A stretch of 64,000 bases of DNA, taken from positions 2,976,001 through 3,040,000 of the forward strand of contig JALGAS010000006.1 of the NCBI GenBank assembly GCA_023078685.1. Direction: 5' to 3'. This DNA comes from Neopestalotiopsis rosae (taxonomy: Eukaryota; Ascomycota; Sordariomycetes; Amphisphaeriales; Sporocadaceae). Below the pieces are notes generated by a model, which was given only the letters and a program-made list of their open reading frames with translations, searched no databases and was not told the DNA's origin. Positions 1-9,931 of this stretch are shown in pieces (the stretch's first letter is position 1; each line of letters starts with the position of its first letter). The position numbers were made by a program, and so were the translations under genes.

Positions 1-279
1 CAAATTTCGGATGCGTACAAGGTCGATCCTCCGATCGAGGCCAAGACGAATACTGATGGCCTTCGCCCACGTGGTCAATGGAGTCATGATTATCGACCTC
101 TCCCTTACGACGGCGGTTATCTACCCATTGAGGATTTCTTGAAGGCCGTATTTCGCACGGGTTTCCGAGGATACCTCTCCATGGAAGTATTCGACGAAAA
201 GGGCCAGCAAAGGTGCGCAGATATGGGGGCCTTTGCGAAGAAGGCGATGAACTCTCTGCAGGAAATGGTATCAAGATAG
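1..279 (+). CDS. 3-dehydroshikimate dehydratase-like TIM-barrel protein, C-terminal fragment
   Basis: The window opens inside an ORF in frame 1 that ends at TAG 277-279, giving 92 C-terminal residues. They resemble the end of fungal sugar phosphate isomerase/epimerase-type (AP endonuclease 2 family) TIM barrels, in particular the quinate-pathway 3-dehydroshikimate dehydratases. The landmarks are a QISDAY start, a GLRPRGQWSHDYRPLPYDGGYLP-type loop, and a GFRGYLSMEVFDEK strand whose Glu is a usual metal ligand. That enzyme converts 3-dehydroshikimate to protocatechuate in quinate and shikimate use. The fragment is 5'-truncated by the window edge, so start and introns are unknown. A sister epimerase function cannot be excluded. 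Confidence 0.7.
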   Translation, partial: QISDAYKVDPPIEAKTNTDGLRPRGQWSHDYRPLPYDGGYLPIEDFLKAVFRTGFRGYLSMEVFDEKGQQRCADMGAFAKKAMNSLQEMVSR

Positions 280-1226
280 AGTCACAATCGATTGGTGCAT
301 GATCAGGATAAAATCTGGGCTCATCCGCGAACTTATTCTTCTGAAGATAGCGGAAGCCCTGAACGGCAAATTCCCCAAGCGAGATCAATATGGTACGTAA
401 CATTTGGGTAGACCGGAATATGCCAGAGGATCGATGTATATACCCAAGACATGATGATCGGATTATTTCGTCAACGTTAATCTTCATGATTATGACAACC
501 GTAGATTAATAGCGATACACGTCTCCTACACTGCCTACGTCTAGGTATGTGACCACAAGCGCCTTACTTTGTAGCGTGCTATTGGAATATTGAACCCACT
601 GTATAGCAGCCCTGGGCTGGTTCCTGGAGGCTGACACCCCACTATATTCGCTAAAACTCTAGACCTTTGGCAGGGTTTCCGGCAGCTGAGCCGACGCCGA
701 ATTAGGTATCGTACGCTCAACCCAATGTGGAATCAGTGTACAGAGTACCTGGAGGTATCGCCCCCTTCGCACGGGCTGGGGTGCTTGAGCAACTAAGGCT
801 TGGAACGCCCAGGTGCTAACCTTAGTGATCGACGGGACATTATCAGCTTTGGAGGGCTCGGAGGGGTCAATGCAACTAAATGCGACGCCAAGCTGCTCCC
901 ATGTTTCAGCTCCAATGTCGGAGGCAATGTTTCAATTCAGATGTTTCCTGATCTCTGCAGCGTCTCTTCATTGATTTCTAGTTCTTCATCGATTTCCATC
1001 GTCTTGAATCTCTTTTTGGCGTTGTTGTTGTTCTGTCCGTGGAAAATTGCCCGCTGAGCTGGAGCTACCACGCGACTGACCGGTCGACTACTCGCGACAA
1101 GTTCCGAGTATATATTGTTTGCTTTACTTAGACAGCAAGCCACTATACAGACCGACTGTTTCGACTACGTTGACCTCCCCGTACCTGTTCCCGTAGAGGT
1201 CACTTCAACACGCTGGACCACCCGTC
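280..1226. other. Intergenic region upstream of the GH3 gene
   Basis: About 0.95 kb between the dehydratase-like stop and the beta-glucosidase ATG. Small ORFs here have no recognisable similarity. A TATATATT stretch lies at 1109-1116, about 110 bp before the ATG, and is the best candidate core-promoter element. Confidence 0.5.
1109..1116 (+). promoter_or_regulatory. Possible TATA element of the GH3 gene
   Basis: TATATATT lies about 110 bp upstream of the chosen ATG (1227) of the membrane beta-glucosidase. The spacing fits a short 5' leader. This is based only on the motif and its position. Confidence 0.3.
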
Positions 1227-4139
1227 ATGGCTCGAGACGAGAAAGAGGGCGCCGGGCTCCTCGGCGCCGAACAAGAAGACTATCAAGAGCGCTTTCGCAA
1301 GTCCTACGAAGCTCGTGATTCCTCAGATCTAGAATCGGACCTCGATGCGACCGAATTCCTTCAATCAGACCCATTGACAGCGACAAAGGGCTCCTACACG
1401 GCCGCATACCAAACACAACCTCGCAATCGGTGGTTACGACAGCCATGCGGCTGCTGTGCGGGCAGATCAAGAAAGTGCATATGGTCGTGTCTGGGTGTGT
1501 TGGCCCTCGTGTTTCTGGCTCTTGGGTCGGGCGGCTTCTTTGCCTACAAAAAGTACACCAGTCCACAAGATGGACTTTCTCCGCCCTGGTATCCGACGCC
1601 GAAAGGCGGAACGGCACGAAATTGGGCAGACAGCTACAGGAAGGCCAGTGAGATGGTCACCAGAATGACGCTCCCAGAAAAGGTCAATATCACGACTGGC
1701 ACTGGTTGGATGATGGGCCCAGCCGTCGGCAACACTGGGCCTGCCGTCAATGTCGGCTTCCCATCGCTGGCCCTGCAAGATGGACCGCTCGGTATTCGAT
1801 TTGCAGACAATGCCACGGCCTTCCCAGCTGGTATCACCGTGGGAGCAACATGGAACAAGGACCTGATGTACAAATGGGGCAACGTCCATGCCATCGAGGC
1901 CAGGAAGAAGGGAATCAATGCGATCCTTGGCCCCTGTATAGGCCCGCTCGGCCGTATGCCCGCTGGCGGGAGGAACTGGGAGGGCTTTGGCGCAGATCCA
2001 TATCTCCAAGGCATCGCCGCATCTCAGTCGATCAAGGGTATCCAGGATGAAGGTGTCATGGCGACCATCAAACATCTGGTTGCCAACGAACAGGAGCACT
2101 TCCGGCAATCCTGGGAATGGGGACTGCCCAACGCCATTTCGAGCAACATTGACGATCGAACCATGCACGAGCTGTACTTGTGGCCGTTCCAGGACTCAAT
2201 CAAGGCCGGCGTCGCCAGTATCATGTGCAGCTACAACCAAATCAACAACTCTTATGCTTGTGGCAACTCCAAGATTCTGAATGGTATCATCAAAGATGAG
2301 ATGGGCTTCCAAGGATTTGTCATGAGTGACTGGCTTGCCCAGCGCGGAGGTGTATCAAGCGCTTTGGCAGGCTTGGACATGACCATGCCAGGCGACGGTT
2401 TGTTCTGGGCAGACGGCAAGTCGTTGTGGGGTCCTGAACTCACCAAATCTATTCTGAATGGATCTTTGCCCGTCGATAGGCTGAACGACATGGTGACCCG
2501 TATTGTTGCCTCCTGGTATCAGCTTGGGCAGGACGACACCGAGAGGTTCGATCCCGATGGTCCAAACTTCTCGTCCTGGACCAATGAAGAAAGCGGAGTC
2601 GAAGCGCCTGGTAGCCCTTCTGACCAGGAGACTACAGTTGTAAATGAGTTTGTCAATGTTATGGGCAATCATTCTGCCCTGGCACGACAGATTGCCGCGG
2701 AAGGCATCGTTCTTCTCAAGAACGAGCAGATCCTACCCATTGATCGTCATGGAAACACCGATATGAAGCTTAGAAAGAAGCACACCGGACATACGCGCAT
2801 TGCCATTTTCGGTGAGGATGCTGGACCCAATCCCAATGGACCTAACGGGTGCAAGGACCGTGGCTGTAACGAAGGCACACTTGCTATGGGATGGGGCTCC
2901 GGCGCTGTCGAGTTTCCGTATCTCGTTACACCAATCGATGTTCTCGGCAGCGGCTGGGATAAAGAAAAGGTCGAAGTTTCGTCTTGGCTGACTAACACGC
3001 CACCATTTAAAGACCAGCCCGAAATTTTGAACAACCAGGACATTTGCATCGTCTTTGCCAACGCCGATTCAGGAGAGGGCTTCTTGAGTTGGGAAAATGT
3101 AAAGGGCGATCGTCCAGACCTGAATCTGCAGAAAGGTGGCGATGATCTGATTGTTTCGGTAGCAAATGGCTGTGGAGGCGGTACCGGCGAGACCATTGTG
3201 GTCATCCATACTGTCGGGCCAGTTTTGATGGAACGGTGGATTGAGCTTCCCGGTGTCAAGGCGCTCTTGCTAGCCAATCTTCCTGGTCAAGAGAGCGGCA
3301 ATGCCTTGGCTGATGTGATTTTTGGCGATGTCAACCCCAGCGGATGCCTACCTTGGACTATCGGCCGTAGTCTCGATGATTATGGCGATGGTGCTAAGAT
3401 CATGTATATTCCCAACGGCGTGGTACCGCAGCAAGACTTCGCCGAGGGCCTTTATGTTGATTATCGTCACTTTGACAAGAAAGACATCAAGCCCAGATTC
3501 GAATTCGGCTTTGGTTTGAGCTATACCACCTTTGAATTCAGCATCCCCGACCTTGTTGAGCTCAAGCCAAAGAGCGCGTACCCGACACCTCGACAGAGAG
3601 ACTTCGCAATGCCACCCGAGTACGATACGAACATACCTGACGAGAACGAGGCGTTGTTCCCTGAAGGATTCAGAAAGCTCGAAAAGTTTGTATACCCATA
3701 CCTTGACACGGTGGATGAGATGGTGGCGGTTACGGATACCTACCCATACCCCGACGGCTACGATGTGCAGCAGCCTCTCTCTCCAGCAGGTGGCGATGAG
3801 GGCGGCAATCCTGATTTGTGGGAAACCTACGTTACTCTTACCACGAATGTAACAAACACTGGCGCGAACGATGGTCAGGTAGTCACGCAGCTCTACCTGA
3901 TTTACCCTGCCGAGGCATCCAAGACCGAAGGCATAGACTTCCCCGTCAAGGTACTTCGCGGTTTTGAGAAGACATTCATCAAGCAGCGGGAAACAGTTAG
4001 TGTCACATTCAACGTGACGCGCCGCGACCTGAGCTATTGGGATGTCAAGGCACAAAACTGGAAGATGATCACAGAAGGAAAATACGGCTTTGCCATTGGC
4101 ACGAGCTCAAAGTACCTGCACAGAGCGGCCGAGTGGTAA
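1227..4139 (+). CDS. bglE: GH3 beta-glucosidase, type II membrane form (BglE-like)
   Basis: Intronless, 970 aa. The first ~83 residues are acidic and cytosolic-like, with no signal peptide, and end in a basic, Cys-rich stretch (CGCC...C, possible acylation). One hydrophobic anchor follows at about residues 84-107, so the catalytic part faces the lumen or outside. The GH3 N-domain follows, with a KHLVANEQEH element and the nucleophile motif VMSDW (Asp368). The alpha/beta C-domain follows (AAEGIVLLKN, LPGQESGNALADVIFGDVNPSG) and then a fibronectin-III-like C-terminus (FGFGLSYT, VTNTG). Expected role: hydrolysis of terminal beta-D-glucosyl residues such as cellobiose. Size and topology match the Aspergillus beta-glucosidase E subgroup. 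An insert of ~90 residues between FGFGLSYTTFEF and the Fn3 part is longer than in secreted paralogs. Confidence 0.93.
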   Translation: MARDEKEGAGLLGAEQEDYQERFRKSYEARDSSDLESDLDATEFLQSDPLTATKGSYTAAYQTQPRNRWLRQPCGCCAGRSRKCIWSCLGVLALVFLALGSGGFFAYKKYTSPQDGLSPPWYPTPKGGTARNWADSYRKASEMVTRMTLPEKVNITTGTGWMMGPAVGNTGPAVNVGFPSLALQDGPLGIRFADNATAFPAGITVGATWNKDLMYKWGNVHAIEARKKGINAILGPCIGPLGRMPAGGRNWEGFGADPYLQGIAASQSIKGIQDEGVMATIKHLVANEQEHFRQSWEWGLPNAISSNIDDRTMHELYLWPFQDSIKAGVASIMCSYNQINNSYACGNSKILNGIIKDEMGFQGFVMSDWLAQRGGVSSALAGLDMTMPGDGLFWADGKSLWGPELTKSILNGSLPVDRLNDMVTRIVASWYQLGQDDTERFDPDGPNFSSWTNEESGVEAPGSPSDQETTVVNEFVNVMGNHSALARQIAAEGIVLLKNEQILPIDRHGNTDMKLRKKHTGHTRIAIFGEDAGPNPNGPNGCKDRGCNEGTLAMGWGSGAVEFPYLVTPIDVLGSGWDKEKVEVSSWLTNTPPFKDQPEILNNQDICIVFANADSGEGFLSWENVKGDRPDLNLQKGGDDLIVSVANGCGGGTGETIVVIHTVGPVLMERWIELPGVKALLLANLPGQESGNALADVIFGDVNPSGCLPWTIGRSLDDYGDGAKIMYIPNGVVPQQDFAEGLYVDYRHFDKKDIKPRFEFGFGLSYTTFEFSIPDLVELKPKSAYPTPRQRDFAMPPEYDTNIPDENEALFPEGFRKLEKFVYPYLDTVDEMVAVTDTYPYPDGYDVQQPLSPAGGDEGGNPDLWETYVTLTTNVTNTGANDGQVVTQLYLIYPAEASKTEGIDFPVKVLRGFEKTFIKQRETVSVTFNVTRRDLSYWDVKAQNWKMITEGKYGFAIGTSSKYLHRAAEW

Positions 4140-4844
4140 AACGGCGCAATGGCGGAGGGAGATTTTCCTGGATTACAGCGGTTCGATTTAATTACAGCCA
4201 TAAGTACCGGAAGGCCAATAAAATATGTTTACCTTTTCCTTTCATTACCCGCCCACGTGTTGTCAATGACTGATTAATGAATGACTCCCTTTTGTACTCA
4301 AGACACAATATTGCCGTAATAGGAAGCGAGTGGGCCGAAGATGAGAAATGCATGCAACAAAATGAATGCCAAGACTATAAATGCCGATGCTTAGCGATAC
4401 CCACTATATAACCTCCGAATTGCCCTCCACCCAAGGTCTTGACATTCTTGCCAGCTTCCTCATCCGATCAGGAAGAAAGTGATTGCAACATTGGCATAGC
4501 ACATGCTGCAAGCATTGGATCAGAAGCGTCGAACTCTATATTCCTCCGTAATTGTGGATCTGATTTGTATAATTCTACATTGGATCACTATACATTTATT
4601 CTATCCCGTTCGTTGACAACAATTATTAGTATTGTCTTTGAAGAGTTCGGCATCTGCGAGTATAATAGACAATACCTCTAAATCACGTAATCAGCTTCCG
4701 CGAAACGATTTAGAACCGCTAGACTGGAGACGAACATGTGTGCTTTGTGAAGGTTAGAAATGAGATTAATCATTAAACAATAACTCGCTATACTTTTAAT
4801 ATGGCTATTCCATAACATCATGCTTTGAATCGAACCCCTGACCT
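4140..4844. other. Convergent intergenic region
   Basis: About 0.7 kb, AT-rich, between two genes that converge. An AATAAA at 4217-4222, 78 bp after the GH3 stop, is a plausible polyadenylation signal. Nothing else is recognised. Confidence 0.5.
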
Positions 4845-6429
4845 TTACTGCACGACAAACTGCTCGGTGTGGCTCTTGTACAGCGTTGAAGTATCAAGGA
4901 CCTCGCCAGTCGACGAGCGAATAAAGTCGACGCGCAGATTATTAGCATCGAGCAGCGAGACGGTAGCATACGAAAAGTCGTCGGCGTAGGCAAACGCATT
5001 GTAGGCCTGCGCGGTGCCGACCGAGCTCAGCCCTTCAATGTTGCCCGAGCCGCCCGCCACTATGTACATGGGCGCCTTGGGGTCCTGCAGGCCGTTGGCG
5101 TCGGCCGTCGAGTTGACGACGGGCAGGAAGCGCTGCGAGTTGTGCACGTGGCCGAAGATGGCCAGGTCTACGCCGTACTTGTACAGCAGCGGCTCAAAGG
5201 CATCCTGGCAGGTGTCACACGCGTCGCCGCCGCTGGTAGTGTACCTACATGGTGGAGGTTAGCGGGTTGTATCTTTTACTTTGTAGCAGGAAGGGAAAAA
5301 AAAATTGAGTTCAAAGGGGGGCAGCATACCAAGGTCGGTGTCCGCCAACAATAACCCACGGCGTCACAGTTCGGTCCACGGAAGCCAAGTCAGCCTCGAG
5401 GAAAGCGAGCTGCTGGCCAGACGAGCCAAAGGGACCGGCGTTGAGGCCCGCGGAGCCACCAATGCCGTCGGGGGCGTCGGCAAAGTCGGTCTCGGTGTCA
5501 ATCATGACGACGTGGAGCATGCCGTACTCGAACGAGTACCAAAAGGGCGGGTTGGACAGCAGCTTGGCCGCGTTGGCGTTGACCTTGGCCTGCTCGTCGG
5601 CCGAGGTGGACGCAAAGGCCGTTGGCAGGGTGCGGCCGAAGCGGTTCATGAAATCGGTGAAGTTCTTTTGGCCCTCTGCGCACAGCTCGCCCAGGTAAGG
5701 GATCTCCTGGCAGTTGGCCTCGTGGTTTCCGGGGCTCGTCATGTACGGCTTGCGGCTGGCAATGGGCTCGAGCTGGCCGTAAAAGTTTTCGAGAATGGCC
5801 TCAAAGGCGTTGACACCGTCGAAAATGTTCTTTCCCTTGAGGTACCAGTCGTCGGCGTAGGCCAGGTCGCCCGGGTGGACGATCAGCTCGTAGTCGTTGA
5901 TGGTGTTGGCCAGCCGGCCAATGGTGGTGTGGTTCAGAGCCGGGGGAATATAGGGAATGGTGTCCCTCTTGGTCATGTCCATTTCAATGGTGAAACCATC
6001 CTCGCCATAAACACCGAGATCGATGACAGCATTGAGGGCAAATGGGGTAGTGTCGCCTGGTGTGCGCGGGCTGAAGAAGTGATCAACTGTCGAATTCGTC
6101 GACACTATCTGGTAATAGTAGGTTGTAGCTGGTGTCAAATCTTCAAGCACCACAGCATTTGACCATGTTCTAGAGGTAGGATATGTGACTGAACTCGTGG
6201 AACAGGCCTGGGATGTCAGGTTGGTCTCCGATGTGCCGTATTGGACGCATGGTTGGTCAAGTTCCTGGAATGTATTCCAGCCAATGGAAACAGAACCAGG
6301 ACCCTGTATAGCGATTCGCTTTTGGACTGGAGTAGTCAAATCAGACGGCTTGGGAGGGTAGCTTGCTGACGCCGATGCGGACAGGACCAGCAGCGGCAAG
6401 GCTGCCAACGACTTGGCGAGGCAGATCAT
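4845..6429 (-). CDS. Secreted purple acid phosphatase (calcineurin-like metallophosphatase)
   Basis: Model complement(join(4845..5244,5330..6429)), 499 aa; the 85-nt intron has a GTATGC donor and a TAG acceptor and restores the HRPWY/TTSGG frame. A signal peptide covers about residues 1-22. An N-terminal fibronectin-like PAP domain follows, with the motif TPATTYYYQIVS. The metallophosphatase core then shows the five metal-ligand motifs in order: IDLGVYG, GDLAYADDWY, GNHEANC, VGGHRPWY and GHVHNSQRF. The last sits on exon 2, so the intron separates two metal ligands. Many N-glycosylation sequons agree with secretion. The family hydrolyses phosphomonoesters at acid pH and in fungi serves phosphate scavenging. 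It converges with the GH3 gene. Confidence 0.93.
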
Positions 6430-8136
6430 CCTTGGCTACGGTTGTTTTGTGATTTGACAGACTTGCTCGCAGCTCAGAGGAGAGAGGTCGGGAGTCTCTG
6501 AGCGATATGTCTATGGCTTTGAGCTAAAGATATGCTTGTCCAGTCTGTATCTGGGTCCACAATAAGTTACGGTAATGATACCCAAGCACATGCTTTTTGG
6601 AGATGGTATGATTGAAGCTTTTCCCATCTACAAAGCGAAACGACCGAGGCAGCACGAATATGGTAACTACGCGCGTACAACAGAGGAAAGGACCCTCTGG
6701 GCAATTATTCAAACATACCCAGAATGTCATGCATGCCGGCGCCAGCTTTAATTCCCTAGTCCGCGAGCTAGTTTCCGTTTTCCCCAAGCTCTTTTCCGCC
6801 CAAACTTGTCAGATTTCCAATTCGGAGCTCATGGGAAGCCTTGACTTCTCGTCCAATCGCGTGGCCGCCATTTGCCCACGAGCAGGAGCTGCAGGGGCTC
6901 TGCGGATCTCGGTGGCTAAGCACCGGCCGATGTAACTCACCGATCACGGGTGCAATCTTGATAATTGACACCTCGCTTGCGGTATGCTCATCATTGTGAT
7001 AATGTCGCGCTGCACGTTTTGCTGATCTGCGATTCGAAGATTGCAAAGACACGTGCTGTGGTCCCGGGTGACCCGGCCGCTGATTCGTGAATCTGGCCTG
7101 GTGGTCTAGTATAGTATCCACTATCCACGATTGCAGATCGGGGGCTACAGCCGAACACTTTCTTCAGATTGCTGTTACAGGCGACCGAGCGTCTTTTGCT
7201 CCTCATCACGACAATATCAGATCCAAAAGTGAGCCGTGTTACTACGGATTACTAGTAGATGTCAAGATCAAGCCGCGTAGCAATGAATTAAGTGTGTTTT
7301 ATGATCTTTTTAGTACCAGACGTTTGTTGGTGAAGAACGCTAGGTTTGTCGCGTTAGACAGCCATATCCTTAATTTCGGTGAACCCGCTAAAGCTGATAG
7401 CGGATGACCTTGAGACTCTCAAGGCTCACAATGGCCGCCACGAGTCGTGATTCCACTACAAAACGATCATGCTTGTGTCAAGAAATATAGTCTATAAAAA
7501 AGTACCTACACGCGATTATATATGCATCACGTATACATCGGATGAACAAATGATTTCAGTGAAGCACACAAAAGCGAGCGTGCACGCGGGTTAGAGGCTT
7601 GAGCCGCAACCCGCGGCGCATGGAGACTGGATGGGATGTCGATAAAACACGCCCCCAGAACATGGGTTCCATGTTCTATGGTGAGTCTCACCAAAGACAA
7701 GATGATCAGAATGAAGGTGCAGTATGATAATCGTGCACGTAGAAATTAGTACACGAAGCTTCATATTGCTAATGAGCAATAAATACTGCCGGACGGAATA
7801 AGAAATATAGTATCGCTATTTCTCACCAGCAAGGTCCTGACTTGTCATATATTTCCTATATTGATGAGCAGGTGGTGTTTCGAGAGACTGCATCAGAGCG
7901 TACGGATTACCCACTCAGAACTACAAGTCGCAACACAACACATATCCTGGTCAAGGAACTCGTTGTGTTGCAATCCGTCAAAGCAATGCTCGAGATTCTA
8001 GAATTGAGGTGGTCGACAACATATTGAAGTGCGAAGACGATTCCGATCGTGCAGAATCAGCAGGTCAACGCCATGGCTGTCAATACTAGTAACAATGACA
8101 GCAATAAGCGGCCATGACAAACATCACAAGCACGGT
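6430..8136. other. Intergenic region, no supported gene
   Basis: About 1.7 kb upstream of the acid phosphatase. Short ORFs up to ~107 codons occur on both strands but show no domain, signal peptide or codon pattern I can support. Confidence 0.45.
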
Positions 8137-8221
8137 TCCACCATGGCGCAATTGGCTAGCGCGTCAGACTGTTATGTAATATGCAATCTGGAGGCTCACA
8201 GTTCGACCCTGTGTGGTGGAG
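8137..8221 (+). tRNA. tRNA-Asn(GTT) with an 11-nt intron
   Basis: Full cloverleaf: acceptor arm TCCACCA (8137-8143) with TGGTGGA (8214-8220), D-stem GCGC/GCGC (8146-8149, 8159-8162), anticodon stem TCAGA (8164-8168) with TCTGG (8187-8191), T-stem CACAG/CTGTG around TTCGACC. The loop reads CTGTTA, then an intron at 8175-8185, then A38. The anticodon is GTT (8171-8173). The intron lies at the canonical site one base after the anticodon. The A and B boxes are intact. Confidence 0.88.
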
Positions 8222-8678
8222 GACCTTTCTTTTGTCTCGATCCGAGCATGTCAATCACTTTTTGTGATCGTTTCGAAGTCTTGAAGTGGTGATGCATATT
8301 GACATAGTAGCAGTGCGCCTGAATGCAGAGCCGGCATGTTTGTTGTGCTATGCTTTTTGTCGAGGTGATTCCCCACAACTCAAATCCAACAAAACTAAGC
8401 ACCCGTCACCATTGCGCCTATTGCTCTTCCCTGTGTCAAGGTCGCCATAAGAGGAGTCATGATGGCCATGTATAACTCTACGCGTATCCGTATTCGAAAT
8501 CTCTTGTTTCATATCTATCTTGGGAGCTATATGTTAGTGGGTCATAAGTTTTGGCAATCATTGAAGTATTCGGAAAGGGAAGGATATATATATTGGGGTA
8601 TCATTTGAGAGACAATGGAATCTTTGTACAGGGTCGCTATGGGGTATAATGTTTGGAAAGAAGAGGGCGCGCCAAAGT
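8222..8678. other. Intergenic, downstream of tRNA-Asn
   Basis: About 0.46 kb containing the tRNA 3' flank (a short T run follows at about 8227-8232, suited to Pol III termination) and the 3' side of the next minus-strand gene. No gene is seen. Confidence 0.4.
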
Positions 8679-9931
8679 TTAGGTCCCGATTCCAGACTCC
8701 AGAGATGGTGAGGTTAGAGGATGTGTTGATTCGACTGCACATGAGTATGCAGTCTTGATGCCCCCTTCGCCCTCCTCATGGTCAGACTCGTCCTTCAACC
8801 GCCTCCAATCGCTGTCGCCAAGTACATGCGAGGTGGCGACAGAAATGCATCTCTCCGTAATGGGCGTGATGACAGCCAGGCTTCGTGGCACCCGGTAAGG
8901 AAGCGGCATAGTCCTCAAGGTGACAAGCGTCAGAGGTGGTTGTTTCCTCCTCGAAGACTGCTTGACCTTGTTCCATATTAAGCGGCGTAACGATGGGATC
9001 GACCCGGCAATAATTCCAATTGCTGATTCGACATTGGACCAGAGGACGATATTCGCGACGTGTGCGGCGAGATTATCGCTGGGGTTATAGTAGCATTTGA
9101 TGTATGGGATGCGGATGACCGTGGTAATTGAAGCCCTTGGACAATATCTTGTTAGTATCTATGTCCCAAAAATATCAATTTAAGGCAACTCACAAAGAGC
9201 TTACAGAAAGCAACAAGGTGCCCAAAATCTTGGTTTTCAATTTCGCCTCGGTCCGCCACAGCACAACACCAGGCAATATTGCGCAAGCAACATCGGTCGC
9301 GATGGAGCAGGCAGTCGAAGTATACAACAGTCCGATCATAGCGTCCAAGCCAGTGCAAACAAATCTGCCTTCTCGATATGATTTCGTGCCCGGCCTGCCT
9401 GACAGTGGATGACACAGAGTCAAAACGCCAATAAAAGTCGTTAGGTAGTTGGCGATGACTATGGCGAATAGAATCCATATGGCGATCCGGTAGGCTTTGT
9501 TTGGGCTTGCGATTCTGTACAGTGTTGTACATACGGAACACTTTATAAATAGGAGCGCATGGAAGTAGACCATCATTCCTATCACAAAGTATCTGATGGA
9601 TTGCATTCTCAAAAAGGTGTTGAGATCCGCGTTATATGTCCCGATACCGCGATACGCGCCAACGCATGCGAGGGCGACATTGACGAGAAACAAGACCTGA
9701 CCTCATATTAGCACATGCAAGGCAAATTCTAAGCATGAGAAAAGAGCGCCGTACCAAGCCAATGGCGATCAAGCTGTCGTCCCAACCAAATGATCTTTCT
9801 CTATATCGGAGATAGAACCTAAGTGTGACGATGATCAAGGATATCATTCCTAGAATGCTCGAGGAAAAAACGACCGCCAGCCCTGAGCCATTCAGGCTGG
9901 ACACCCATCGGTCATTGTCATCGACTGTCAT
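8679..9931 (-). CDS. PTH11/SAT4-family integral membrane protein (fungal rhodopsin-like domain)
   Basis: Model complement(join(8679..9135,9194..9696,9755..9931)), 378 aa. Introns have GTACGG/CAG and GTGAGT/AAG borders, the second with a TACTAAC branch site. The protein has about seven hydrophobic helices. It carries the family hallmarks: LRFYLRYRERSFGWDDSLIAIG after TM1-2, CHPLSGRPG in a loop, and VIRIPYIKCYYNPSDN before the last helices. A hydrophilic, acidic C-tail of ~90 residues follows. In fungi such proteins include the Pth11 G-protein-coupled receptor-like group, which sense surface cues, but most are uncharacterised. It lacks the N-terminal CFEM cysteine domain of canonical Pth11. Ligand and role are unknown. 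Confidence 0.85.

Noticed and set aside
5305..6162. 285-codon plus-strand ORF
   Set aside because: It lies antisense to the purple acid phosphatase, whose motifs and splicing are clear; the antisense frame is Val/Gly-rich as expected of a shadow.
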